Shown: in pieces, positions 14,549 through 21,295 of the stretch
Layout: every line of letters starts with the position of its first letter
Numbering within the stretch: the first letter of the stretch is position 1
NCBI GenBank assembly: GCA_023249165.1
Contig: JAHFDE010000002.1
Location: forward strand, 4,695 to 26,918
Length of the DNA stretch: 22,224 nucleotides
Source of the DNA: Candidatus Methylomirabilota bacterium
GTDB lineage: Bacteria > Methylomirabilota > Methylomirabilia > Methylomirabilales > CSP1-5
Direction of reading: 5' to 3'
Position numbers and translations under genes: made by a program
Notes under the pieces: generated by a model
Seen by the model: only the letters and a program-made list of their open reading frames with translations
Databases searched by the model: none
What the model was told of the DNA's origin: nothing

Positions 14549-14578
14549 TTGTCAAGGGGGTGTCGCATATGCGATAGT
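14549..14578 (+). promoter_or_regulatory. promoter and palindromic operator of toxin-antitoxin pair
   Basis: TTGTCA (14549-14554, 5/6) and GATAGT (14573-14578, 4/6) are 18 bases apart. A perfect palindrome, CGCATATGCG (14564-14573), fills the end of the spacer and touches the -10, a likely binding site for the antitoxin. Transcription would begin near 14585, which is the toxin ATG itself. Confidence 0.5.
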
Positions 14579-14584
14579 ATATGC

Positions 14585-14884
14585 ATGTATGCCATCCGCT
14601 TTGTTGTGGATGTCATAAAGGACCTGAAAAAGCTTTCGGCGTACCACCGCAATCTTGTCATTGAAGCCGTCGAAACACAGCTTGTGCACGAACCGACCTC
14701 GTTGACAAGGAACAGAAAGCTTCTCGTCAACCTGATACCGCCCTGGGATGCGGTGCCGCCCATTTGGGAACTTCGCGTCGGAGAGTACCGGGTCTTTTAC
14801 GACGTGTCGGAGGAAGAAAAGACAGTGTATGTCCGGGCGATCCGGAGAAAGCCTTCAGGGAAGAGGACGGGGGAGATCCTATGA
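14585..14884 (+). CDS. RelE/ParE-superfamily toxin
   Basis: A 99-aa toxin-like protein of the RelE/ParE superfamily, which either cleaves mRNA on ribosomes or poisons gyrase; which of the two cannot be told here. Typical elements are an N-terminal strand (YAIRFVVDV), two helices (IKDLKKLSAYHRNLVIEAVE), then WELRVGEYRVFYDVSEEEKT and VYVRAIRRK, where the basic residues of the last strand are usually important for activity. ATG 14585 is preferred because it begins the fold. No Shine-Dalgarno sequence precedes it, and the predicted transcription start falls on the ATG, so the message may be leaderless. It overlaps the antitoxin by ATGA (14881-14884). The toxin-first order is the reverse of most relBE or phd-doc loci. 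Confidence 0.88.
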   Translation: MYAIRFVVDVIKDLKKLSAYHRNLVIEAVETQLVHEPTSLTRNRKLLVNLIPPWDAVPPIWELRVGEYRVFYDVSEEEKTVYVRAIRRKPSGKRTGEIL

Positions 14885-15132
14885 AAACGGTTACAGTTAG
14901 AGATTTGCAGAGGAAGATTAAAGAATGCATCGATGAGGCGCAGCGAGACCGGGTGATTATTACCCGGCGGGGAAAGCCTGTAGCCGTCCTTGTTGGTGTC
15001 GAGGGGGACGACTGGGAGACCGTCATCCTCGAGACCGACCCCAAGTTTTGGAAGTTGATCCAAGAACGGCGGAAACAGCCTACAATTTCACTGAGCCAAC
15101 TGAAAGCCAGGTTGGGGCGTAGGCGGTCCTGA
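14881..15132 (+). CDS. Phd/YefM-family antitoxin
   Basis: An 83-aa partner of the upstream toxin, of the Phd/YefM antitoxin family. The N-terminal DNA-binding and dimerisation part reads MKTVTVRDLQRKIKECIDEA, then RVIITRRGKPVAVLVGVEG, the usual pattern. The C-terminal half (about residues 45-83, rich in Trp, Lys and Arg, ending in LKARLGRRRS) would wrap and neutralise the toxin. The start ATG overlaps the toxin stop in ATGA, so translation is probably coupled, and GGGGGAGAT at 14870-14878 serves as its ribosome-binding site. It presumably represses its own promoter through the palindrome at 14564-14573 (inference from the family). It converges with yjbQ, leaving 13 bases between stop codons. 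Confidence 0.9.
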   Translation: MKTVTVRDLQRKIKECIDEAQRDRVIITRRGKPVAVLVGVEGDDWETVILETDPKFWKLIQERRKQPTISLSQLKARLGRRRS

Positions 15133-15145
15133 TGGAACCCGTGGG

Positions 15146-15565
15146 TTACTCCCCGATGATCTTGATCAGGACCCGCTTCCGCCGCCGGCCATCGAACTCA
15201 CCGTAGAAGACCTGCTCCCAGGGCCCAAAGTCTAGCTTCCCGTCGGTCACCGCCGCCACCACCTCGCGGCCCATGATCTGCCGTTTGAGGTGGGCATCGC
15301 CATTGTCCTCGCCGGTCCGGTTGTGACGGTACTGGGCCACCGGCTCGTGAGGGGCGAGTCGCTCGAGAAAGTCGTCGTAGTCCTGGATGAGGCCTGATTC
15401 ATCATCATTGATGTAGACGCTCGCGGTGATGTGCATGGCGTTCACCAGGCAGAATCCCTCGCGGATGCCGCTCTTTTTCACGGCGGCGGCTACCTGGGGA
15501 GTGATGTTGATATACGCCCGTCGGGTCTTGGTCTCGAACCAGAGCTCTTCCCGGTAGGACTTCAT
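15146..15565 (-). CDS. yjbQ: YjbQ/UPF0047 family protein
   Basis: A small cytosolic enzyme-like protein of the UPF0047/YjbQ family, 139 aa, the usual family length. E. coli YjbQ shows weak thiamin phosphate synthase activity, but the physiological role is unsettled. Conserved elements are the TRRAYINITPQV start, GFCLVNAMHITASVYINDDE (about residues 37-56) with the conserved histidine, HNRTGEDNGDAHLKRQIMG (about 81-99) with further histidines, and GPWEQVFYGEFDG. The start ATG 15565 follows GGAGGGAGCGCC on the minus strand; the longer frame to 15625 runs into repeats. It is read in the same direction as leuB, 184 bases upstream, but repeat arrays lie between them. Confidence 0.95.
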   Translation of the reverse strand: MKSYREELWFETKTRRAYINITPQVAAAVKKSGIREGFCLVNAMHITASVYINDDESGLIQDYDDFLERLAPHEPVAQYRHNRTGEDNGDAHLKRQIMGREVVAAVTDGKLDFGPWEQVFYGEFDGRRRKRVLIKIIGE

Positions 15566-15585
15566 GGCGCTCCCTCCGCGTAAAG

Positions 15586-15606
15586 AGCAGTCAGCAGCCA
15601 GCCGAC
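15586..15606 (-). repeat. left arm of inverted heptad-repeat array
   Basis: AGCAGTC, AGCAGCC and AGCCGAC run at a period of seven. They are the reverse complement of the GCTGAYN-type heptads at 15709-15739. The 11-mer AGCAGTCAGCA at 15586-15596 is perfectly complementary to 15708-15718. Confidence 0.65.
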
Positions 15607-15708
15607 TGCCGCTCGCAAGCAGCACTCGGCAAGAATTGGGAGTGACCCAGCGAATCCGAGGTTCTTTGCTGGCACCCGATAGCTTATTACTGACACTCCT
15701 TCCGGATT

Positions 15709-15739
15709 GCTGACTGCTGATTGCTGACGGCTGACCGCT
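15709..15739 (+). repeat. right arm of inverted heptad-repeat array
   Basis: GCTGACT, GCTGATT, GCTGACG and GCTGACC, then a partial unit, run at a period of seven just before the leuB stop codon. Together with the left arm the arrays bracket about 100 bases without genes. The layout resembles short tandemly repeated heptanucleotides known from intergenic regions of some bacteria. Confidence 0.7.
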
Positions 15740-15749
15740 ATTCTCTGGA

Positions 15750-16823
15750 TTAGGCCGTCTGCACCGCTTGAGCGATCAGATCTCCCATCTGTCGGGTCCC
15801 GACGACCTGAGTCCCCGGTTGCTTGACGTCGGCGGTCCGATACCCCTGGGCCAGCACCCGCTCGACCGCCGTCTCGATGGCGGTCGCTGCTTCCTCCTGC
15901 TTCAAGGAGTAACGCATGAGCAGGGCCACGGAGAGGATCGTTCCGATAGGGTTGGCCTGTCCTGTTCCGACGATGTCGGGTGCGGTCCCGTGGATCGGTT
16001 CGTACAGGCCCCCTCTCGCTCCCAGGCTGGCGGACGGGAGGAGCCCGATCGAGCCGGCGATGACCGCTGCCTCGTCCGACAGGATGTCGCCGAACATGTT
16101 CTCGGTGACGATCACGTCGAACTGGCGCGGGTTTCGGATGATCTGCATCGCGCAGTTATCCACCAAGATGTGCTCGAGGGTGACGCCGGGGAAATCCTGT
16201 GCCACCCGCACGACCACGCGCCGCCAGAGCTGCGAGCTCATCAGCACATTTGCCTTGTCCACCGAGGTAACCTTTTTCCGGCGTTTGGATGCCGCCTGAA
16301 AGGCGAGGCGCGCGATGCGGACGATCTCGGACGTCGTGTAGATGAGGGTATCCATCCCCGTCTCTTCCTCCCCGCGTCGCTCGATCCCTCGAGGGGTTCC
16401 GTAATAGAGGCCACCGGTGAGTTCCCGAAAGATCATGAAATCGGCCCCGTCGATCACGTCCCGCTTGAGGGGAGAGACGTCCAGCAGGGGAGGAAAGACC
16501 CGCACCGGGCGCAGGTTGGCATACAGCTCGAGGCCCTGCCGGAGTCGCAGGAGCCCTCGCTCTGGCCGCCGATCACCGGGGAGGGTATCCCACTTGGGCC
16601 CTCCCACCGCCCCGAGCAAAATGGCGTCCGCCTCCCGACACCGGCGAAGGGTCTCTTCGGGCAGCGGATCGCCGGTCGCATCGATAGCCACCCCGCCGAG
16701 AAGCGCCTCCGTGAATTCCAGCGCGATGCCGTACCTTCGGGCGGCGGCCTTGAGAACTTTCAGGCCCTCCTCGACCACTTCGGGGCCGATGCCATCCCCC
16801 CGCAGGACGACGATGGTCGCCAT
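15750..16823 (-). CDS. leuB: 3-isopropylmalate dehydrogenase
   Basis: Cytosolic enzyme of leucine biosynthesis: oxidative decarboxylation of 3-isopropylmalate with NAD+. The 357-aa length is normal. Visible signatures are LRGDGIGPEV at the start, LLGAVGGPKWD, LYANLRPVRVF, FMIFRELTGGLYYG (substrate arginine region), VDKANVL (catalytic lysine region), and the family signature NMFGDILSDEAAVIAGSIGL with the metal-binding aspartates. GLYEPIHGTAPDIVG gives the NAD rather than NADP type of loop. All key residues appear intact. ATG 16823 follows GGAGGGGGAGGG. It is transcribed divergently from engB across about 206 bases that contain a 14-bp palindrome. No other leu genes are in the window. Confidence 0.97.
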   Translation of the reverse strand: MATIVVLRGDGIGPEVVEEGLKVLKAAARRYGIALEFTEALLGGVAIDATGDPLPEETLRRCREADAILLGAVGGPKWDTLPGDRRPERGLLRLRQGLELYANLRPVRVFPPLLDVSPLKRDVIDGADFMIFRELTGGLYYGTPRGIERRGEEETGMDTLIYTTSEIVRIARLAFQAASKRRKKVTSVDKANVLMSSQLWRRVVVRVAQDFPGVTLEHILVDNCAMQIIRNPRQFDVIVTENMFGDILSDEAAVIAGSIGLLPSASLGARGGLYEPIHGTAPDIVGTGQANPIGTILSVALLMRYSLKQEEAATAIETAVERVLAQGYRTADVKQPGTQVVGTRQMGDLIAQAVQTA

Positions 16824-16852
16824 CCCTCCCCCTCCGCCGGTGATAATCCCGG

Positions 16853-16866
16853 GCGTTGCGCAACGC
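16853..16866. promoter_or_regulatory. perfect 14-bp palindrome upstream of leuB
   Basis: GCGTTGCGCAACGC is perfectly self-complementary and lies 30 bases before the leuB start (minus strand), next to an overlapping AACGCGTT palindrome. Such a site fits a dimeric repressor or activator. I cannot name the factor. Confidence 0.4.
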
Positions 16867-16977
16867 GTTCGTACGTCGGGTGACCGAAAGCCGTACGCCG
16901 CGCACTCCCGCCTGCCTGCCGTGTCCCGCAGCTACCATAGGTTGGCTGCAGGAGTCAAGGGAAACACCCTTTCCCCC

Positions 16978-17006
16978 TTGCCCTGCCCCTTTCCATCTGA
17001 TATCTT
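16978..17006 (+). promoter_or_regulatory. candidate promoter of engB
   Basis: TTGCCC (16978-16983) and TATCTT (17001-17006) are 17 bases apart, each 4/6 to consensus, in a locally AT-richer patch just before engB. Transcription would start near 17013, about 17 bases before the ATG. Confidence 0.35.
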
Positions 17007-17029
17007 AATAGCCTCTCGCCGTTCCGGAG

Positions 17030-17626
17030 ATGAAGGTTACTTCTGCGGAGTTTGCAGGCAGCGCGACGGGTCCGAGCGGCTTTCCGGGTGACCGGCGGCC
17101 GGAGATTGCCTTTGTCGGTCGCTCGAACGTCGGGAAGTCCTCGCTGCTCAATCGGCTTTTGGGCCGGCGAGGGTTGGCCCGGGTCTCACGGACTCCGGGG
17201 CGGACGCAGACGATCAACTTTTACCGGGTCAACGACGCGTTCTATTTCGTTGATCTCCCCGGGTATGGGTACGCCAAGGTCTCGGAGCGAATCCGGCGTG
17301 CCTGGAGACCCATGGTCGAGGGATACCTCCGGGGCCGAGAGCTCCTTCGGGCCGTGGTCGTCATCGTGGATGCCCGCCATCCCCCCACCCCTCTCGATCA
17401 GGAGATGGGGGCGTGGCTTCAGGCAGCCCGGATTCCGCAACTGGTCGTCTTGACGAAGGTAGACAAGATAGACCGGGGCGCCTGGCGTCGGAGTCGCGAG
17501 ATCACGGCGGCGGCCCTGGGGATCCACAGCCCGAAAGAGGTCTTTGTCTTTTCCGCGGTGACCGGAGAAGGGGAAGAAGAGCTGTGGCAGCGCCTGGCAC
17601 AGTATCTGCACCACGAGGATTCTTGA
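17030..17626 (+). CDS. engB: ribosome-biogenesis GTPase EngB/YsxC
   Basis: Essential cytosolic GTPase needed for late assembly of the 50S ribosomal subunit. The 198-aa length is typical. The GTP-binding motifs are in place: G1 GRSNVGKSS (30-38), G2 region SRTPGRTQTINFY with the switch threonine, G3 DLPGYG (75-80), G4 TKVD (142-145) and G5 FSAVTGEG. The start ATG 17030 has CCGGAG directly against it, an unusually short spacing, but the N-terminus matches the family. It is followed after 31 bases by the TPR lipoprotein gene, so it may be the first gene of a run through ispE. Confidence 0.96.
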   Translation: MKVTSAEFAGSATGPSGFPGDRRPEIAFVGRSNVGKSSLLNRLLGRRGLARVSRTPGRTQTINFYRVNDAFYFVDLPGYGYAKVSERIRRAWRPMVEGYLRGRELLRAVVVIVDARHPPTPLDQEMGAWLQAARIPQLVVLTKVDKIDRGAWRRSREITAAALGIHSPKEVFVFSAVTGEGEEELWQRLAQYLHHEDS

Positions 17627-17657
17627 CGTCGAGGGAGCCGAGATCAACAGAGGATTG

Positions 17658-19433
17658 ATGAACAGGAATCGGCGGGCCATCGTGATGGCGGCGTTGGTCT
17701 TCATCCTGGGGCAGGGATGTTCGTCCCCTGCCCGGTCTCCGTCCCCCGTCGCCTTCCCGCCACCCAAGCCCAGGCCAGAACCATCGGTCGAGGCACCGCC
17801 CCCGGGGTCCGCCAGGAACCTGACGGAGGAGAGCGCCGGCTACTACTACTTCCTGCTGGGGAGTCTGGCGGAGGACCGGGGGGATCTGAGCACCGCCCTC
17901 CGGCATTACGAGGAGGCCTTGGCCTTCGATCCGAGCTCGGTGGCAATCCGGATGAGCATTGCGGAGCTGTACATGCGGCGCGGGATGGTTCAGGAGGCGA
18001 TCCGCCTCGCCGAAGCGATCGTCGCCAGCCACCCGGAGAATGTGGAAGGCCTTCTGTTGCTGGCCACGGCCTACGAGAGCATCCGAAACGCCCGGATGGC
18101 CGAGCGATTCTATCGCGAGGCGCTCGGTCTTCAGCCGGATCGGGCGGATGTGTACCTGCGGCTGGGGAATCTCTTCGCGAGGACGACGAAGTACGCGGAG
18201 GCCATAGAGGCGTATCGCACAGCGATCACCCTCGACCCGACCCTGTACCAGGCCAGGTACAACCTGGCCCGGGCCCTGCTGGAGACCAAGCAGGTCGATG
18301 AGGCCATCGTACAGCTGGAAGAGGTGCTGAGACTCAGGCCGGGCCTGGACCAGGCCAGCCTCCTTCTTGGCCTGACGTACGAGCGGCTGAAGCGATGGGA
18401 GTCGGCGCGCGCCGTCTACCGGAGCGCCTTGCAGGAGGACCCCGGCGACCGACAATTCCTCGAGCGCCTCGCCGAGACGTATCTGAGGACCGGGGATCTC
18501 GCCGGGGCCCTGGCAGAGTTTCAACGGCTTGCTGCCAACTACCCCGAGGATCTCGCCCTCCGAAATCGGATCGGCCTGGTATTGATTGAAATGCGAAGGT
18601 ACGAGGAGGCCCAGAAGGTCCTCGAGGAGGTGCTCAAGCTCGACCGGGACAACCAGGAGGCGCGCTTCTACCTGGCGATCTGTTTCGAGGGACAGCAGCA
18701 GTATGAGCAGGCCCTCGCCGAGCTCACGAAGATCCCCCCCGGGGGGGAGCAGTACGGTGATGTCTTGATCCACAAAGGATTTGTCTTCGGGCACCTCGAT
18801 CGGTTGGATGAAGCCCTCGCTGCCTTTCAGGAGGCGGCGCGGCTCAAGCCGCAGGACGGGAACACCCACTATCTCGTCGGCGTGACGCATCTTCGTCGCA
18901 AGGAGTACGCCCAGGCGGCCAAGGCGATAGAGGAGGCGGTGCTGCTGAACCCGAATAGCGCCAACTACTATTACCAGCTCGGGGCAGCCTATGAGCGGAA
19001 CCGCCAGCTCGATAGGGCGGAACAGGCCTTCCGCCGGACCTTGAAAATGGACCCCAAGCATGCCGATGCGTACAACTATCTCGGGTATATGTTCGCCGAG
19101 GAGGGGATCCATCTGGAGGAGTCGGTGACCTTGATCAAGAAGGCCCTCGAACTCGAACCGAATAACGGAGCCTTCGTCGATAGCCTGGGGTGGGCGTACT
19201 ACAAGCTCGGGCGACTCGACGAAGCCCTGCGCGAGCTCGAGCGGGCGGTCACGCTGGTCCAGAAGGATGACGCCACGATCCGGGAGCACCTCGGCGACGT
19301 CTTCTTTCACAAGGGAATGATCGCGCAGGCGGTCGACCAGTGGGAGCAGTCGCTGAAGCTCGACGCCACCAATGCAAAGGTGAAGGAGAAGCTCGAGCAG
19401 GCCCGCAGCCTGCTGCTGCACGGCAAGCCATGA
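17658..19433 (+). CDS. TPR-repeat lipoprotein
   Basis: A 591-aa protein anchored by a lipid: the signal peptide ends in ILGQGC (Cys about 21), then a proline-rich linker (about 25-50). The rest is a solenoid of about fifteen tetratricopeptide repeats, with unit signatures such as ALRHYEEALAFDPSSVAIRM, AIEAYRTAITLDPTLYQARY, AEQAFRRTLKMDPKHADAYN and YLGYMFAEEG. TPR arrays bind other proteins, so a scaffold in outer-membrane or secretion assembly is likely. The adjacent LolB-like gene points to lipoprotein or envelope traffic (inference). ATG 17658 follows AGAGG; TTG 17655 is less likely. Its stop overlaps the next start in ATGA. A C7G7 stretch (18734-18747) lies inside the gene and encodes PPGG. 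Confidence 0.93.
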   Translation: MNRNRRAIVMAALVFILGQGCSSPARSPSPVAFPPPKPRPEPSVEAPPPGSARNLTEESAGYYYFLLGSLAEDRGDLSTALRHYEEALAFDPSSVAIRMSIAELYMRRGMVQEAIRLAEAIVASHPENVEGLLLLATAYESIRNARMAERFYREALGLQPDRADVYLRLGNLFARTTKYAEAIEAYRTAITLDPTLYQARYNLARALLETKQVDEAIVQLEEVLRLRPGLDQASLLLGLTYERLKRWESARAVYRSALQEDPGDRQFLERLAETYLRTGDLAGALAEFQRLAANYPEDLALRNRIGLVLIEMRRYEEAQKVLEEVLKLDRDNQEARFYLAICFEGQQQYEQALAELTKIPPGGEQYGDVLIHKGFVFGHLDRLDEALAAFQEAARLKPQDGNTHYLVGVTHLRRKEYAQAAKAIEEAVLLNPNSANYYYQLGAAYERNRQLDRAEQAFRRTLKMDPKHADAYNYLGYMFAEEGIHLEESVTLIKKALELEPNNGAFVDSLGWAYYKLGRLDEALRELERAVTLVQKDDATIREHLGDVFFHKGMIAQAVDQWEQSLKLDATNAKVKEKLEQARSLLLHGKP

Positions 19434-20212
19434 TCCCCGCGAGGCGGGGGTGGATGGGATGCGCACTCTTGGCCGTGAGCTTCCTGGCCGGATGCGCGAG
19501 CCTCCCACCCCCCAGAGAGGCCGGTCAGCCGGTCCCCCACGAGACGCGCGACGCGCTGGTCGCCCGACTGCTGGTTCGCCAGGAGCAGATCCAGTCCCTG
19601 CGAGGCATCGCGGCGGTCGAGATCGCCGTGAGCGAGGAGACGCGAAGGTTTCGGGAGGCCTTGGCCCTGAAGAACGATGGCCGGTTCCGCCTGGAGACCT
19701 TGAATGCCTTCGGGCTGCCGGTCCTGATCGTCGCTTCGGATGGAAATCGCGTGGTGGTCCACGGCGCGTCGGAGCCCGGTGGGTCCCCGGACGGATGTGA
19801 GCTGCTCGAGCGTCTCCTCGGGCTTCGCGTCTCTCCCGCCACTCTTGTGCGGCTTCTCGCCGGTCTCCCCCCTCGGCGCGTCGGGCCCTCCGTCTTCGCG
19901 TCGTACCTGCCCGGGCGGCGGGTGTATCTCCTCGAAGAGGAAGATGCCGATTCGGTGCAGCGTCTCTACCTGGACCTCTCCGGGACACTCCTGGGCGGGG
20001 AAATCTGGGCGGGGCGACGCGGCCTCTCTTTCGATTTCACAGCGGTCCGCGATGTCGACGGGATCGCTGTGCCGATGAGCATTGCGATCACGCAGGCCCG
20101 CAGGCCTGTGCGCGTGACGCTGACCTACGAGGCGATAGACGTCAATCCGATCCTCGCCGATCAGTTCTTTCCATCTCCCCCGGCCGGCCCGGCACAGAGC
20201 GGGGGCTGCTGA
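19430..20212 (+). CDS. LolB-like outer-membrane lipoprotein (DUF4292-type)
   Basis: A predicted 260-aa lipoprotein (lipobox SFLAGC, Cys about 22) of the LolB/LppX-like fold group. In LolB this fold receives lipoproteins from LolA and inserts them in the outer membrane. Visible elements are the N-terminal helix (ALVARLLVRQEQIQSLRGIA), the strand series AVEIAVSEETRRFREALALK, DGRFRLETLNAFGLPVLIVA and VYLLEEEDADSVQRLYLDLS, and the C-terminal ITQARRPVRVTLTYEAIDVN followed by PILADQFF. Similarity to LolB is at the level of pattern and context, so the substrate is unproven; a lipid or glycolipid is also possible. The ATGA overlap with the TPR gene suggests translational coupling, and ispE starts eight bases later. 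Confidence 0.8.
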   Translation: MIPARRGWMGCALLAVSFLAGCASLPPPREAGQPVPHETRDALVARLLVRQEQIQSLRGIAAVEIAVSEETRRFREALALKNDGRFRLETLNAFGLPVLIVASDGNRVVVHGASEPGGSPDGCELLERLLGLRVSPATLVRLLAGLPPRRVGPSVFASYLPGRRVYLLEEEDADSVQRLYLDLSGTLLGGEIWAGRRGLSFDFTAVRDVDGIAVPMSIAITQARRPVRVTLTYEAIDVNPILADQFFPSPPAGPAQSGGC

Positions 20213-20219
20213 GCCGCTG

Positions 20220-21116
20220 ATGGATCTCACCCTCTGGGCGCCTGCCAAGGTCAATCTCTTTCTGGAGGTGCTGCGGAAGCGGGCCGACGGGTATCACGAG
20301 GTCCAGACCCTGCTGCAGCACGTGGATCTCTGCGACGAGATCCGGTTTGCCGAGGGCGCGGGGATCGTCGTGGAGACGGGCGGGCTTGTCTGCCCGGGGG
20401 GAGAGGAGAATCTGGCGCACCGGGCCGCGGCTCTGTTCTTCAAGGCCACCGGCACCCACCCCGGCGTCCGCATTGAAATCACGAAGCGCATCCCCCTCGG
20501 AGCGGGGCTCGGGGGAGGGTCGAGTGACGCCGCCGCCACGCTGTGGGGACTCAATCGCCTCTTCGGGACCGGCCTCACGTCAAAGGCCCTCCAGGAGTTG
20601 GGCGCCCATCTGGGGTCGGATGTCCCCCTGTTTTTCGAAGGCCCTACCGCGTGGGCATCCGGCCGCGGCGAACAGATCCGTCCCCTGCCTACCTTTCCCC
20701 GCTCCTGGCTGCTGATCGTCTTTCCCGGTTTCCCGGTTTCGACCGCGTGGGCGTACACCAATTTGGAATTGACAGGCGAGGACAAAAGCATTAGGGTAAG
20801 GACGGAGGCGGAGAAGGGGAATTACGAACCTGTCGTCGCTGTGTCCTGGAATCGTCTCGAAGAAGTCGTCTTCCGCCGCTACCCTGTTGTCAAGCAGCTG
20901 AAGGTGTCTCTCGAGGCCTGGGGTGCCCGGCCGGCCCTCATGACGGGCAGTGGCTCGGCGGTCTTCGGTCGGACGCATACCCGCGAGGAAGCAGAGGGGT
21001 GGGCGGCCCGTCTCAGGGAAGAGGGGTACACAGTGTTTGTCGTCCAGACCCTGTCTCATCCCCCGCTGGCTCCTGGGGGGATCGGCGAGATGGGGCCGGA
21101 ACGATCCTCCTGCTGA
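20220..21116 (+). CDS. ispE: 4-diphosphocytidyl-2-C-methyl-D-erythritol kinase
   Basis: Cytosolic GHMP-family kinase of the MEP (non-mevalonate) isoprenoid pathway, phosphorylating CDP-methylerythritol at the 2-hydroxyl with ATP. The 298-aa length is slightly long because of a C-terminal tail rich in Pro, Gly and Ser. Motifs seen are APAKVNL with the catalytic lysine (Lys 10), the substrate segment RADGYHE, the ATP-binding glycine loop PLGAGLGGGSSDAAA (92-106), the catalytic aspartate in LGSDVPLFF (Asp about 134), and the C-terminal MTGSGSAVFG loop. The start ATG 20220 lies eight bases after the LolB-like stop. It is the last gene before a strong intrinsic terminator. Confidence 0.97.
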   Translation: MDLTLWAPAKVNLFLEVLRKRADGYHEVQTLLQHVDLCDEIRFAEGAGIVVETGGLVCPGGEENLAHRAAALFFKATGTHPGVRIEITKRIPLGAGLGGGSSDAAATLWGLNRLFGTGLTSKALQELGAHLGSDVPLFFEGPTAWASGRGEQIRPLPTFPRSWLLIVFPGFPVSTAWAYTNLELTGEDKSIRVRTEAEKGNYEPVVAVSWNRLEEVVFRRYPVVKQLKVSLEAWGARPALMTGSGSAVFGRTHTREEAEGWAARLREEGYTVFVVQTLSHPPLAPGGIGEMGPERSSC

Positions 21117-21125
21117 AGAGGGGGA

Positions 21126-21171
21126 GGGGATGAGCGTGTCGCAGCCATCACAGCTCATCCCCCAATTTTTT
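21126..21171 (+). terminator. intrinsic terminator after ispE
   Basis: GGGGATGAGC (21126-21135) pairs perfectly with GCTCATCCCC (21153-21162), a 10-bp stem with a 17-base loop that can pair further (GTG with CAC). After CAA comes TTTTTT (21166-21171). Position just after ispE and before tRNA-Gln fits the end of the engB-ispE run. Confidence 0.9.
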
Positions 21172-21201
21172 CGGCGCGAGGTCCGGGTGATAAGGTCGAG
21201 G

Positions 21202-21275
21202 TGCGGGGTCGGCTAATGGTAGGCCGCCAGACTTTGGATCTGGCTGTCCAGGTTCGAATCCTGGCCCCGCAGCCA
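21202..21275 (+). tRNA. tRNA-Gln (anticodon TTG)
   Basis: A 74-base tRNA with an encoded CCA end. The acceptor stem TGCGGGG (21202-21208) pairs with CCCCGCA (21265-21271), then comes discriminator G and CCA. The anticodon stem CCAGA/TCTGG encloses CTTTGGA with anticodon TTG (21234-21236), reading CAA. The T arm has the GGTTCGAATCC pattern. It lies 20 bases before prs. A weak GATAAG element at 21188-21193 might be its -10. Confidence 0.97.
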
Positions 21276-21295
21276 TGGAGCAGAAGGAGGGCAGC

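Noticed and set aside
15136..15147. AACCC/GGGTT hairpin between convergent antitoxin and yjbQ genes
   Set aside because: The 5-bp stem has a 2-base loop and no T-tract, too weak to call a bidirectional terminator.
15768..16883. 371-codon plus-strand frame opposite leuB
   Set aside because: It is antisense to a complete, well-conserved leuB. Composition is typical of a shadow frame.
17502..19988. 828-codon open frame on the minus strand opposite the TPR gene
   Set aside because: It is a mirror of the TPR gene in GC-rich DNA. Its sequence is low-complexity with no family features, while the plus strand encodes a clear TPR solenoid, the end of engB and the LolB-like protein.
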